From positions 62,001-126,000 of the forward strand of contig JAVKBW010000087.1 in assembly GCA_040222995.1 (NCBI GenBank): 64,000 nt of DNA, given 5' to 3'. The notes beneath the pieces were generated by a model. It saw nothing but the letters and a program-made list of their open reading frames with translations. It was not told the DNA's origin and did not search any database. Below are positions 18,437 to 27,228 of the stretch, in pieces (position 1 is the first letter of the stretch; each line of letters opens with the position of its first letter). Made by a program: the position numbers and the translations under genes. This DNA comes from JAVKBW01 sp040222995 (lineage in GTDB: Bacteria; Pseudomonadota; Alphaproteobacteria; UBA8366; Aestuariispiraceae).

Positions 18437-18461
18437 TTATGATATTTCAGAATATATTCTG
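18437..18461. promoter_or_regulatory. Operator candidate 3 (tandem dyads) before IclR and copy-3 dehydratase
   Basis: TTATGATATTTCAGAA at 18437-18452 has half sites TTATGA and TCAGAA. It overlaps a perfect 14-bp palindrome, CAGAATATATTCTG, at 18448-18461. A weaker third half-site pair follows 20 bp on (18457-18472). The site sits 27 bp from the dehydratase start and 82 bp from the regulator start, suggesting control of both and autoregulation. Confidence 0.65.
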
Positions 18462-18533
18462 TTATATTATAATAATCTAATCTGTTCGCTTCTCATCCGT
18501 CAAGAAAGAGCACGCCAGAGAATGGAGAAAACC

Positions 18534-19352
18534 ATGACGAAGCCCCAGGAAATCAAGACCGCAGGAAGGTCCGACAAGATTCCGCCAAGCAGGGGCGCGG
18601 CTCGTATTCTGACCATCCTCGACTTTCTGCTCGAAAAGGGCGGTGACGTGAAGTTCAACGAGCTGGTTTCCGGGCTCGGCATACCGCAATCCACGGCCTA
18701 TGAACTGGTTCGGATCATGACCGGTGCGGGCTATCTGGAGCAGGGCCGCGAGAAAACCGCGCTCTCGCTCGGCCGCAAGGTCTACGAACTCGGCATGATT
18801 TACCGAAGCAAGGTCGATTTGCTGAAAGACGGCGAAGAGGTTGCGCACGATCTGAGCCGGGAACTGGGTGAAACCGTACAGCTTTCTGTCCTGGATCATG
18901 ACCGGATGCTCGTGCTTCTGAAGGAGGAAGGAACCCGGACCCTTCGGATCATCTCCAAGATCGGCTCACGCGTGCCGGTTAACTGGGCGGCCGCCGGCCG
19001 CCTGCTGATTTCCGACATGACCGATGAAGACCTGAAGCAATGGTTGCCTGATAAAATCGAACCGTCGCCGACCGGCACGGCGTCGCTCGACGTTTCGGTG
19101 CTGATCAAGCAGATACGCATGTTCCGGTCCCGTGGATACGGTATCGAAATCGGCGAAGCGAATGAACATGCCGGCTGTGTTGCGGCGCCTGTTCTGGACA
19201 GAAACGGACATTGCATCGCGGCCATCAGCGTTGCAGCGCCGGAATTCCGTCTTTCGGAAGGCGAACGCCCGGCCATTATCGAAGCGGTCTGCAGGGCGGC
19301 GGACAGGCTTTCCCGCCGGTTGGGGGCAATCTCGCCAAACGGCGTCGGCTAG
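18534..19352 (+). CDS. IclR-family transcriptional regulator
   Basis: A 272-residue regulator with an N-terminal winged HTH (about residues 18-75, including GIPQSTAYELVRIMTGAGYL) and a C-terminal GAF-like effector domain containing RVPVNWAAAGRLLIS and GYGIEIGEANEHAGCVAAPV. IclR proteins bind 14-18-bp AT-centred dyads and respond to small acids. The ATG at 18534 has GGAG six bases upstream; an in-frame ATG at 18522 is the alternative. It is the only regulator in the 7.5-30 kb island and the natural candidate for the shared motif. Its stop overlaps the convergent gene's stop at CTAG. Confidence 0.93.
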   Translation: MTKPQEIKTAGRSDKIPPSRGAARILTILDFLLEKGGDVKFNELVSGLGIPQSTAYELVRIMTGAGYLEQGREKTALSLGRKVYELGMIYRSKVDLLKDGEEVAHDLSRELGETVQLSVLDHDRMLVLLKEEGTRTLRIISKIGSRVPVNWAAAGRLLISDMTDEDLKQWLPDKIEPSPTGTASLDVSVLIKQIRMFRSRGYGIEIGEANEHAGCVAAPVLDRNGHCIAAISVAAPEFRLSEGERPAIIEAVCRAADRLSRRLGAISPNGVG

Positions 19353-20536
19353 AGTCCGCCATCATCGTCTGCGCCACCGTCGCGGCAGTTTGCGTCCAGC
19401 ACTTTCAACAGTTCGAGAAGATTGGCTTCGGCAAGATCACCGCGCAGATGCGCCTCGATCATGTCGCCCGCCTCTGCCTGGAACCGCAGATAGCCATTGT
19501 AGCGCGGGCGAATCCAGCTTCGCTCTATCGTCCCGCGCGTGTCCGAGAAAAAGCCGTTAAACGCCGCATCGACACCGGCATCGCTCCAGGCATCGACATG
19601 GGCCGGCTGTCCATGATGCCGCGGGAAAATCGTGGTCTGGGTCGCCGAGGCGGCGGCCAGCCGTGCATAGGCCAAAGCGGCTTTGCAGCGTTCCGGATCA
19701 TTGACGACGCGCGATGAAACGCCCAGACCGGCGCCCCCGATGGTGGAACCGGCATCGGACTCGGCGTGGTTCAACCCCGGAAACGGGCCGAAAGCCAGCC
19801 TGTTCCTGCAATCCGCTTCTCCGTAGGCCGCAAAGCCGTACACGGCGGGGCAGTAGACAAGGTCGTCCGACTCGGCGAGTGCATCCTGAATTCTGATACT
19901 GTTCCAGTCGAGAACCGGCGCACGGCACAGACCGACAAGCCGGCGCATCTGTGTCAATGCCTCCCGCGCAGCGGGGGTAGCCGGATCCGGCCCGCATTCA
20001 TCCGTTGCATAGGGCGATCCGAGATTGGCGCAGAGCGAGAAAAACGTCATAAGCGAATGAACGCCGTGCAGCCCGATAGCAACGGACATACCGTGTTTGG
20101 TGGCGTGCTCGCCAAGATTGCAAACGTCGTCCCAGGTTCGCGGTACTGGCCGCTTCAGGCCTGCCAGCAGATCAGGCCGGTACGCCGCAACCTGACAGGC
20201 CGCGTCCACCGGCACGGCCCATTCTCCTTTGCCTAAACGGTAGGTCTCCGTACTTGGGCCGATATAGGCGGCAGGACCACCCGTTTCGGAAACGACATCT
20301 GCAACGGAAAGCAGGCATTCAGTTTCATCGATCAGACCACAGAACGGATGATCGTAAATAATGAGGTCGTTCTCTTCGGCAAGTCTGTCCAGCGGATCGA
20401 ATTCGAACCCGGATAGCGGCCGGACCCGCCATTCTATCGTTACGTCGGGACGCTCTTTCCTGAAAGCGTGGTCAAGCGCCGCCAACGGTTCGATGGCCCG
20501 CCGGTGGCCCCATGTCATGCCGTAAAGATGAACCAT
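19349..20536 (-). CDS. Solute-binding-like protein without a signal peptide
   Basis: The 395 residues resemble family 1 solute-binding proteins (LYGMTWGHRRAIEPL, a segment DLIIYDHPFCG, and a C-terminal Trp/Tyr region). The N-terminus starts directly in the first beta strand with no signal peptide, lipobox or Tat motif. Related signal-less proteins in alphaproteobacteria are commonly annotated as extracellular solute-binding proteins, but the sequence here predicts a cytosolic location. It is the last gene of the long minus-strand operon. It may buffer or sense a pathway intermediate. No upstream in-frame start that would add a signal was found. Confidence 0.75.
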   Translation of the reverse strand: MVHLYGMTWGHRRAIEPLAALDHAFRKERPDVTIEWRVRPLSGFEFDPLDRLAEENDLIIYDHPFCGLIDETECLLSVADVVSETGGPAAYIGPSTETYRLGKGEWAVPVDAACQVAAYRPDLLAGLKRPVPRTWDDVCNLGEHATKHGMSVAIGLHGVHSLMTFFSLCANLGSPYATDECGPDPATPAAREALTQMRRLVGLCRAPVLDWNSIRIQDALAESDDLVYCPAVYGFAAYGEADCRNRLAFGPFPGLNHAESDAGSTIGGAGLGVSSRVVNDPERCKAALAYARLAAASATQTTIFPRHHGQPAHVDAWSDAGVDAAFNGFFSDTRGTIERSWIRPRYNGYLRFQAEAGDMIEAHLRGDLAEANLLELLKVLDANCRDGGADDDGGL

Positions 20537-20560
20537 TCCGCTCTGCCTGTCCGGTTTCTA

Positions 20561-21409
20561 TCAGGATGCTGAAGCGACAACTGTCTGCCTCTGTTCGCCG
20601 AGGCCGGTGATGCCGAGATGCATTGTATCGCCGACAGACAGGTATTTTGGCGGCTTCATGCCAAGTCCGACGCCCGGCGGTGTACCGGTCGTGATGATAT
20701 CGCCCGGCCGCAACGTCATGAAGTCGCTCAGGTAGCTGACAATCTCCACCACGGAGAATATCATCGTGCCCGTATTGCCTGTCTGCCTCCGGTCGCCGTT
20801 CACATCCAGAAACATTGCAAGATTCTGGATATCGTCTATTTCGTTCTTGGTGACGAGATAGGGCCCGACCGGACCGAACCCGTCATAACTTTTCCCTTTT
20901 ACCCACTGGCCGCCGCGCTCCATCTGAAACGCCCGCTCGGAAATATCGTTCACGACACAGTATCCGGCGATATAGTCCTGCGCCGAGCTTGTATCGACAT
21001 GGCGGCATTCCTCGCCGATGACTACGCCCAGCTCGACTTCCCAGTCCAGCTTGGTTGCGCCCACCGGCATCGGCACGTCGTCGTTGGGGCCGGCGATGGA
21101 GCCGGTGGATTTCATGAACAGAATCGGCTCTTCAGGTACGGGCATGCCCGATTCCCGGGCATGGTCATGAAAATTCAGTCCGATTGCCATGAACATGGGC
21201 GAATGCGCGACGCAGGGCCCGATCCTTTGGGCGGGATCGACAGCCGGCAGCGTTGCGGGATCAAGTTTCGAGAGACGGGACAGCCCGGTCCGCGACAGCG
21301 CCTGGGCGTCGATATCGTCAACGACCGATGACAGGTCCCTGATTGTGCCATCCTTGTCCAGCAAGCCCGGTTTCTCGTAACCCCGCGGTCCGTAACGCAA
21401 CAGTTTCAT
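20561..21409 (-). CDS. Fumarylacetoacetate-hydrolase-family enzyme
   Basis: The 282-residue FAH-fold protein shows GLNFHDHARESG, a metal-binding region with WEVELGVVIG (two Glu), the segment YCVVNDISERAFQ and the closing GDIITTGTPPGVG. In fucose- and rhamnose-type oxidative pathways this family cleaves 2,4-diketo-3-deoxy acids to pyruvate and a hydroxyacid, and that role fits the neighbouring dehydratases and SDRs. The ATG at 21409 with GGAAGAAAGAG upstream is preferred to an upstream TTG. Ureidoglycolate lyase or acylpyruvase activity cannot be excluded. Confidence 0.9.
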   Translation of the reverse strand: MKLLRYGPRGYEKPGLLDKDGTIRDLSSVVDDIDAQALSRTGLSRLSKLDPATLPAVDPAQRIGPCVAHSPMFMAIGLNFHDHARESGMPVPEEPILFMKSTGSIAGPNDDVPMPVGATKLDWEVELGVVIGEECRHVDTSSAQDYIAGYCVVNDISERAFQMERGGQWVKGKSYDGFGPVGPYLVTKNEIDDIQNLAMFLDVNGDRRQTGNTGTMIFSVVEIVSYLSDFMTLRPGDIITTGTPPGVGLGMKPPKYLSVGDTMHLGITGLGEQRQTVVASAS

Positions 21410-21462
21410 GGTTTCTCTTTCTTCCAAATATGTAAAATCTTAGTGGCCGGACCGTTTTCCGG

Positions 21463-22203
21463 TTAAAGCCCCATTCCGCCATCGATAACGAAGACGGTGC
21501 CTGTTACAAAAGCGGAGTCGTCGCTGGCGAAATACAGCGCGGCCGTCGCAATTTCACCGGTGGTACCCAGACGCCCCATCGGCTGACGCCGTTCGAAATC
21601 CTTTTTCACGGTTTCCGGATCGCCCAGAGCGGCGATGCGATCGGCCAGCGACGGTGTGTCGACGGTGCCGGGACATAATGCATTGCACCGGATGCCCATC
21701 CTGACGTAGTCGGCCGCTATCGATTTGGTGAGGCCGACGACGGCCGCCTTGCTCGCTCCGTAGGCGCAGCGTTCGGGAACGCCTTTAATCGATGAAACGA
21801 CGGACGCCATGTTGATGATCGAACCGCCGCCCGACGCAAGCATGCCTGGCAGAAAACCCTGCACCATCTGAAAAATGGCCCGGACATTGATTCCGAAGCT
21901 CCTGTCCCACTCGTCCATCGGACAGTCCAGAATGTTGCCCTGATGCACATAACCGGCGCAGTTGAACAGCACATCTACGGGCGGGATCTGCTCTGCCAGT
22001 GCGGCAATCGCGTTGTCGTCCGTCACGTCCAAGCTGGCGATTTCGATTCCGTCTCGCCCCTTCAGTTCGCCTAGCGGCTGTGCATTACAATCCGTTGCAA
22101 TGACATGTGCGCCTTCAGCGGCGAACAACTCCGCCGAAGCCCGGCCGATACCTTGTCCCGCTCCGGAAATCAGAATTCGTTTGTTCGCCAGTCGCCCCGT
22201 CAT
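21463..22203 (-). CDS. Short-chain dehydrogenase/reductase
   Basis: A 246-residue classical SDR. Cofactor motif GAGQGIG, acidic ATDCN after beta-2 (suggesting NAD), NCAG, Ser in NMASV and YGASK for the Tyr-Lys pair. The C-terminus ends FVIDGGMGL. The sequence recalls 2-keto-3-deoxy-L-fuconate/rhamnonate dehydrogenases, which supply the substrate of the FAH enzyme encoded 53 bases downstream. Start chosen at 22203 with GGGGAACG upstream. Confidence 0.88.
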   Translation of the reverse strand: MTGRLANKRILISGAGQGIGRASAELFAAEGAHVIATDCNAQPLGELKGRDGIEIASLDVTDDNAIAALAEQIPPVDVLFNCAGYVHQGNILDCPMDEWDRSFGINVRAIFQMVQGFLPGMLASGGGSIINMASVVSSIKGVPERCAYGASKAAVVGLTKSIAADYVRMGIRCNALCPGTVDTPSLADRIAALGDPETVKKDFERRQPMGRLGTTGEIATAALYFASDDSAFVTGTVFVIDGGMGL

Positions 22204-22280
22204 GTTTCGTTCCCCGTATGTCGCTGCGTGTAACCGCTGCATTCTTTTCTACACAAACGCGGGAATCCCCGCGATTAACC

Positions 22281-23039
22281 TCAATAGGTTGCCCGACCGC
22301 CGGACAGATCGAATGTCGCCCCGGTCGAGAACGAACATTCCTCTGACACAAGCCAGGCGATAAGCGCGGCCACTTCCGCCGGCTGACCGACGCGATTCAT
22401 CGGAATTTTCGATGTCATGTATGCGATGTGTTCCGCCGTCATCTGATCGAAGAGTTCGGTTTCGACAACGGCCGGAGCAACCGCGTTCACCAGCACACCG
22501 GTTTCGGCGAGTTCCTTCCCAAGAGATTTTGTCAGGGCGATGACGCCGGCTTTGGCGGCGCTGTAGGCCGAGGCGTTCGGGTTGCCTTCCTTGCCGGCGA
22601 TAGAGGCGACATTGACGATCCGCCCGTATCCTCGTTCTGTCATGCCCTTCACGACGCACCGAACGGAGGCGTAAACGCCGACTAGGTCGACATCTATAAC
22701 CCGCCGCCATGCCAAGGGATCATAGTCGGCAACAGTAGACACAGGTCCGGTGATGCCGGCGCTGGTAACAAGAATGTCCGTTGGACCCATCGCAGCTTCC
22801 GACGATGCGAGCGCGGCTTCGACAGCATCGGTGTCCGTTACATCTACCGTTTCGGAATGTGTCGGCCCCAATTGCTTAAGGTCTTCGGCTGTAGCGCGCG
22901 CGCGGTCGCCGTCCTGATCCCAGATGGTGATCCGCGCTCCGGAAATCAGCAGCCTCTCTGCGACGGCACACCCGATCCCGCGTGCACCGCCTGTAATCAC
23001 GGCATGTCTGTTCTGCAAATGGATGTCGTTCTTCGTCAT
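22281..23039 (-). CDS. Short-chain dehydrogenase/reductase
   Basis: A 252-residue SDR with GGARGIG, acidic WDQDGDR after beta-2, SAGI, a catalytic Ser in NVASIAG and YSAAK for the Tyr-Lys pair. It has the FabG-like QPAEVAALIAWLVSEE and a final DLSGGRATY. It begins 13 bases after the copy-4 dehydratase with AAGGAGCGA upstream. It probably oxidises a sugar or keto-deoxy acid of the same pathway. Which of the three island SDRs performs which step cannot be told from sequence. Confidence 0.87.
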   Translation of the reverse strand: MTKNDIHLQNRHAVITGGARGIGCAVAERLLISGARITIWDQDGDRARATAEDLKQLGPTHSETVDVTDTDAVEAALASSEAAMGPTDILVTSAGITGPVSTVADYDPLAWRRVIDVDLVGVYASVRCVVKGMTERGYGRIVNVASIAGKEGNPNASAYSAAKAGVIALTKSLGKELAETGVLVNAVAPAVVETELFDQMTAEHIAYMTSKIPMNRVGQPAEVAALIAWLVSEECSFSTGATFDLSGGRATY

Positions 23040-23052
23040 GCCTGTCGCTCCT

Positions 23053-24222
23053 TCAGACGCGGTATTTCGCAATGGCGTCTTCGTTCAGCTCGACACCCAG
23101 TCCTGGTTTGGTGGGCAGGGGAATCCGGCCGTCCACCATCGGTAGTTCCTCGGTAACGAGGTCTTTTCTCAATGCGGAATCCGCCAGTTCATGCGGCAGG
23201 TACTCGATATAGGTACAGGCCGGCGAAATCACCGAAAGGTGGGCGGAAGCCGCAATGCCCAGCGCCGATTTCCAGCAATGCGGCACGACGAGCCGGCCGC
23301 GGTCTTCCGCGTAACGCGCAATCCGGCGAGCTTCCGTCAGCCCGCCGCACCGGCCGACATCCGGTTGCACGACATCGACATCGCCGATATCGATCAGCTC
23401 GCGGAACTCGAACCTTGTCGCCTGCCATTCGCCGATCGCGACACGAACAGGCGACGCGGCGCACAGTTTCGCGTATCCGTCCAGGTCGTCGCTCGGCAGC
23501 GGCGTTTCGACAAAAAACATGTCGCAGTCCGCGAACATCTCGATGGCGCGCAAAGCCGCCCGCCATTCCGGCCAGCAATAGGCGACATCGATCATCAACG
23601 TCATGTCGCCGCCGACCGCATCGCGGCAGGCCCTGACCATATTCGCTATTTCGCGGTCATCCTCGATCTGGATGGCGTTGTGCGAATACGGCCCCTTGAT
23701 GCAAACTTCCAGTTTGGCCGCCCTGAATCCAAGCCGCTGGGCCTCCGTCACGCGATCGACGAGGCTGCGGGTATAGCCATCCAGATCATGACCATCAGGT
23801 AACAGGGAGGCATAGGGCGTAACGGCTTCTCGTGCCGCACCGCCCAGAAGCTGCCAGACAGGAAGGCCGGCTTTTTTGCCGCGTAAATCCCAAAGCGCCA
23901 TGTCAAGCGCGCCAATTGCATGGATTCCAAGGCCGCGCCGTCCGTTCATGGCTGATCCGTCATAGAGGCGTTGCCACAATCCCTCGACATCCGTCGGGTC
24001 GGCGCCCATCAGTGTTTCCTTCAGTCCAAGGCCCATGATGTGGGTGCCGGGCGCCTCGATCATGCCTTTGACGGCCCACGGGTTCGCATCCGTTTCACCG
24101 ATGCCGGTCAGGCCCTCATCAGTATGAATTTTAACGATCAGGTTGTCCTGCGCCGAGCTGCAGGCTTCGGAATCGAAGTCCGGCACCAGCAAGGGAATGC
24201 ATTCGATATCGGTGATTTTCAT
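23053..24222 (-). CDS. Enolase-superfamily sugar-acid dehydratase (MR/MLE), copy 4
   Basis: The 389-residue enzyme has metal ligands in LMIDVAYCW (Asp), FVETPL (Glu) and IGEWQATR (Glu), the base in PHCWKSALG (His) and its partner Asp in VVQPDVGRCGG. The Lys motif is AAKLE. It resembles copy 2 more than copy 1. The start overlaps the stop of the ABC ATPase gene by four bases (ATGA), so it is coupled to the transporter. It probably dehydrates the acid imported by the Dpp-type system. Confidence 0.9.
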   Translation of the reverse strand: MKITDIECIPLLVPDFDSEACSSAQDNLIVKIHTDEGLTGIGETDANPWAVKGMIEAPGTHIMGLGLKETLMGADPTDVEGLWQRLYDGSAMNGRRGLGIHAIGALDMALWDLRGKKAGLPVWQLLGGAAREAVTPYASLLPDGHDLDGYTRSLVDRVTEAQRLGFRAAKLEVCIKGPYSHNAIQIEDDREIANMVRACRDAVGGDMTLMIDVAYCWPEWRAALRAIEMFADCDMFFVETPLPSDDLDGYAKLCAASPVRVAIGEWQATRFEFRELIDIGDVDVVQPDVGRCGGLTEARRIARYAEDRGRLVVPHCWKSALGIAASAHLSVISPACTYIEYLPHELADSALRKDLVTEELPMVDGRIPLPTKPGLGVELNEDAIAKYRV

Positions 24223-26318
24223 GGCGTGTTGTTTGCCTTTCTTTCGGGAGTGATCTCAGGATCCGTGTTCTCAATGGGCGAGGCCAGATGCATTAGCCGG
24301 TCCAGCGGCAAATGACATCGAACCGACAGACCGTCCTCGGTTGAACGAAGCGGCGGCGGGCTGGCGAAGCATCGATCATCCGGCTGCCAGGGGCACCGGC
24401 CGGCGAAAGCGCAGCCGGTTGGCTCCGGTTGCCGGTCCGGTTCCACCGGCCCCGTCGGCCGTTCGGCACGAAGGGTCGACCCTGGAACCGACAACAGCAG
24501 CGACAGCGTATAGGGATGATAGGGAGGCGCGAAAACCGCCTCTGTCGTACCAAGCTCCATAACCTGCCCGTGGTAGAGAACACAGACTCGATCGGCCAGA
24601 CGGCGCACTACGGCCAGGTCATGTGTAATGAACAGCATGGCGACCGATGTTTCCTGCCGCAGACGTTCAAGCAGATCGAGAATGTTCGCCTGCACCGATA
24701 CATCGAGTGCAGAGAGAATTTCGTCGCATAGCAGAAGGTCCGGTTGGGTAACCAGGGCCCGGGCGATGGCGATACGCTGGCGTTCGCCGCCGGAAAGCTG
24801 GTCCGGAAACCGGCGGGCATAGTCGCCGCTCAGCATGACTTCCTGCAGCGCTTTTTCGACCAGTTCCTGTGTCGCCTTGCGGTCATGGTTGAAAAATATC
24901 TCGATCGGCCGGGCCAGAGAGCTGCTCACTCTCTGCCGGGGGTTCAGAGACGCGTCGGGATTCTGAAAAATAAGCTGAATTTTTCGGACCACATCCTGCG
25001 GTCGGTCATCGATATCGGGCGCGAGTTTTTCACCCCGATACCGGATCTGGCCCTCGGCGACGGGTAACAGCCCGCTGACGGCGCGGGCGATGGTCGATTT
25101 TCCACTGCCGGATTCGCCCACAAGCGCCATGACCTCGGCTTCTTCTATTTCAAATGAAGCATCGCGAACGACGAGGGGTGGTTTCGACGCCGGGTTCAGC
25201 CAATCGATCAGTGTGCCGCGTCCGTATCGAAGGCCAAGTCCGGAGATTTCGAGCAGAATTTCCCGCGCACCGTCATTGGCGCGTCGCTCCATAACGGCGT
25301 CGTCATAGGATAGTTGTTCGACATCCTTCCAGTTTCGGCAGGCCACCTCGTGATTGCCGCCGATATCCGAAAGATGTTGCGACTCTGTCGGGCACTGGTC
25401 GTCAGCCAGCGGACAGCGGGGCTGGAAGGGACAGCCAGACGGCATTTCCCGCCGGTCGAGATACCCGACAAGCCGACCCTCGCGTGCGCGCCGACCGTCA
25501 ATCCTGGGAATGGAACCAATAAGACCGCGCGTATACGGATGACGCGGAAAATCGAACAACACATCCGTCGGCGCTGTTTCCACGATATGGCCGGCATACA
25601 TGACGCTGATCCGGTCAGCGAGCTGTGACAGTACACCCAGATCATGGGTCACATACAACATTGCCGTGCCGTACTGTTCGCGAATGTGTTTCAGCAGATT
25701 GATAATCTGTTCCTGTGTCGTGACATCAAGTCCGGTTGTTGGTTCGTCCAGCACGACGACATCGGGTCCGCACGCGAGGGCCATGGCGATAGTGACGCGC
25801 TGCTGCTGGCCGCCTGACAGTTCATGCGGATAGCGCCGGATCAATACTTCCGGATCGGGAAGACCGACATCCTTGAACAGATCGACGATGATTTTCGTCG
25901 ATTCTTCAGCGGTCGAGGCGCGTCCGTGAACCTTCAGCGTCTCCGCTATCTGCGCACCGACGCGCATGCCGGGATTCAAGGAAGTGGTCGGGTTCTGCGG
26001 TACGAAACCGATTCTGTTCCCACGGATTCGGGTGAGGGCCGGCTCTCCGGCGGCGAGGATATCCTGTCCGTCAAACATGATTTTGCCCGACTGAACACGT
26101 GCCGACGGATGCCGGTACCCGAGCAGGAGCAGCGACAGACTGGACTTGCCGCAGCCGGATTCGCCGACCAGCCCTACGATTTCACCCGCTCTGATATCAA
26201 GCGAAACACCATGCAGGACATCGTTCCATTGTCTGTGCTGCCAATAGGCAAGCCCGACATCCTGAATGGAAGCGACGACGGACCGTGATGCCCCGGCAGT
26301 TTCCTGTGCTGTGTTCAT
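24219..26318 (-). CDS. Dpp/Opp-type ABC transporter, fused double ATPase
   Basis: One polypeptide of 699 residues carries two complete ABC modules, equivalent to DppD and DppF fused. The first has Walker A GESGCGKS and signature LSGGQQQR; the second has Walker A GESGSGKS and signature LSGGERQR. Each is followed by the Cys-rich oligopeptide C-terminal region (CPFQPRCPLADDQCP and CAFAGRCPWQPDDRC), which in the family may bind a metal cluster. The ATG at 26318 lies next to the stop of the permease gene. It powers the permeases encoded just upstream. Confidence 0.93.
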   Translation of the reverse strand: MNTAQETAGASRSVVASIQDVGLAYWQHRQWNDVLHGVSLDIRAGEIVGLVGESGCGKSSLSLLLLGYRHPSARVQSGKIMFDGQDILAAGEPALTRIRGNRIGFVPQNPTTSLNPGMRVGAQIAETLKVHGRASTAEESTKIIVDLFKDVGLPDPEVLIRRYPHELSGGQQQRVTIAMALACGPDVVVLDEPTTGLDVTTQEQIINLLKHIREQYGTAMLYVTHDLGVLSQLADRISVMYAGHIVETAPTDVLFDFPRHPYTRGLIGSIPRIDGRRAREGRLVGYLDRREMPSGCPFQPRCPLADDQCPTESQHLSDIGGNHEVACRNWKDVEQLSYDDAVMERRANDGAREILLEISGLGLRYGRGTLIDWLNPASKPPLVVRDASFEIEEAEVMALVGESGSGKSTIARAVSGLLPVAEGQIRYRGEKLAPDIDDRPQDVVRKIQLIFQNPDASLNPRQRVSSSLARPIEIFFNHDRKATQELVEKALQEVMLSGDYARRFPDQLSGGERQRIAIARALVTQPDLLLCDEILSALDVSVQANILDLLERLRQETSVAMLFITHDLAVVRRLADRVCVLYHGQVMELGTTEAVFAPPYHPYTLSLLLSVPGSTLRAERPTGPVEPDRQPEPTGCAFAGRCPWQPDDRCFASPPPLRSTEDGLSVRCHLPLDRLMHLASPIENTDPEITPERKANNTP

Positions 26319-26319
26319 T

Positions 26320-27225
26320 CTAGTTGCCCGCATGCAGGGTCGTCCGGCCGATCATGCGGGCGATGCCGTCGGTGAACAGGTTAAGCCCGACAACCAGAGT
26401 CGCCAGCGCGATGCCGGGCGCAAGCAATGCTTCCGGTGTCGTAAAGATAAGATTACGGTTTTCAGCAATCATCCGGCCCCATTCAGGCAGTGGCGCGCGA
26501 ACACCGAACCCCAGGAATCCGAGCGACCCGATAAGGACCGGCGCGTATCCGGCGCGCAGGGCGAATTCCACCAGAAGCGGACCGGAGCAGTTCGGCAGAA
26601 TTTCCCGCCGCACGACATCGCGCACCCGTTCCCGGCGCAGACGCGCGACAAGAACGTAATCCTGCGTCGCTACGGTCTGGGCCGCGCTACGGGCGATTCG
26701 TCCGACACGCGGCGCATATACCAGCGCAACCACGCCGACTAGCAGCAACGGGTTGCCCGACGCCACAGGGCCGGCAACGGCGCTCGCCAGGAGACCGAGA
26801 ACAAGAAAAGGAATGCTATTGAACGCATCGAATATACGCATCGAGATTTCATCGAACCAACCGCCGAGGTATCCGCTGGTCAGGCCGATCGCTGAACCGA
26901 CGACGACACCGACAAGTGTTCCCGACACAGCAAGCAAGATGACGATATGGCCGCCGTAGAGAACACGGCTGAAAATATCGCGGGCGTTCTGATCGACACC
27001 GAAAGGATGTTCCCAACTCATGCCGGACAGCGGGATGCCGACACGCGCGACATAGTCGTACGGCGTCCACACCCAGCCGAGTAGCGCGATGAGGATATGG
27101 ATAACCAGAATGACCGCGCCGATACGGAATGCGCGCGGTGCATTACGCCAGAAAGCAACTGCCCGGGCCAATCCGCTTTTTTCCTGCGGGTCGGTCTGCG
27201 TCGTTGTTGTGTCGCTCACGCTCAT
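26320..27225 (-). CDS. Dpp/Opp-type ABC transporter permease (DppC type)
   Basis: A 301-residue inner-membrane protein with an N-terminal helix (about 35-55), the HPFGVDQNARDIFSRVLYG segment typical of DppC, five further helices and the coupling region near VRDVVRREILPN. It lies between the DppB-type permease (3-base gap) and the fused ATPase, so the four transporter genes form a compact set. It should form the translocation pore with the DppB-type subunit. Confidence 0.92.
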   Translation of the reverse strand: MSVSDTTTTQTDPQEKSGLARAVAFWRNAPRAFRIGAVILVIHILIALLGWVWTPYDYVARVGIPLSGMSWEHPFGVDQNARDIFSRVLYGGHIVILLAVSGTLVGVVVGSAIGLTSGYLGGWFDEISMRIFDAFNSIPFLVLGLLASAVAGPVASGNPLLLVGVVALVYAPRVGRIARSAAQTVATQDYVLVARLRRERVRDVVRREILPNCSGPLLVEFALRAGYAPVLIGSLGFLGFGVRAPLPEWGRMIAENRNLIFTTPEALLAPGIALATLVVGLNLFTDGIARMIGRTTLHAGN

Positions 27226-27228
27226 CGA

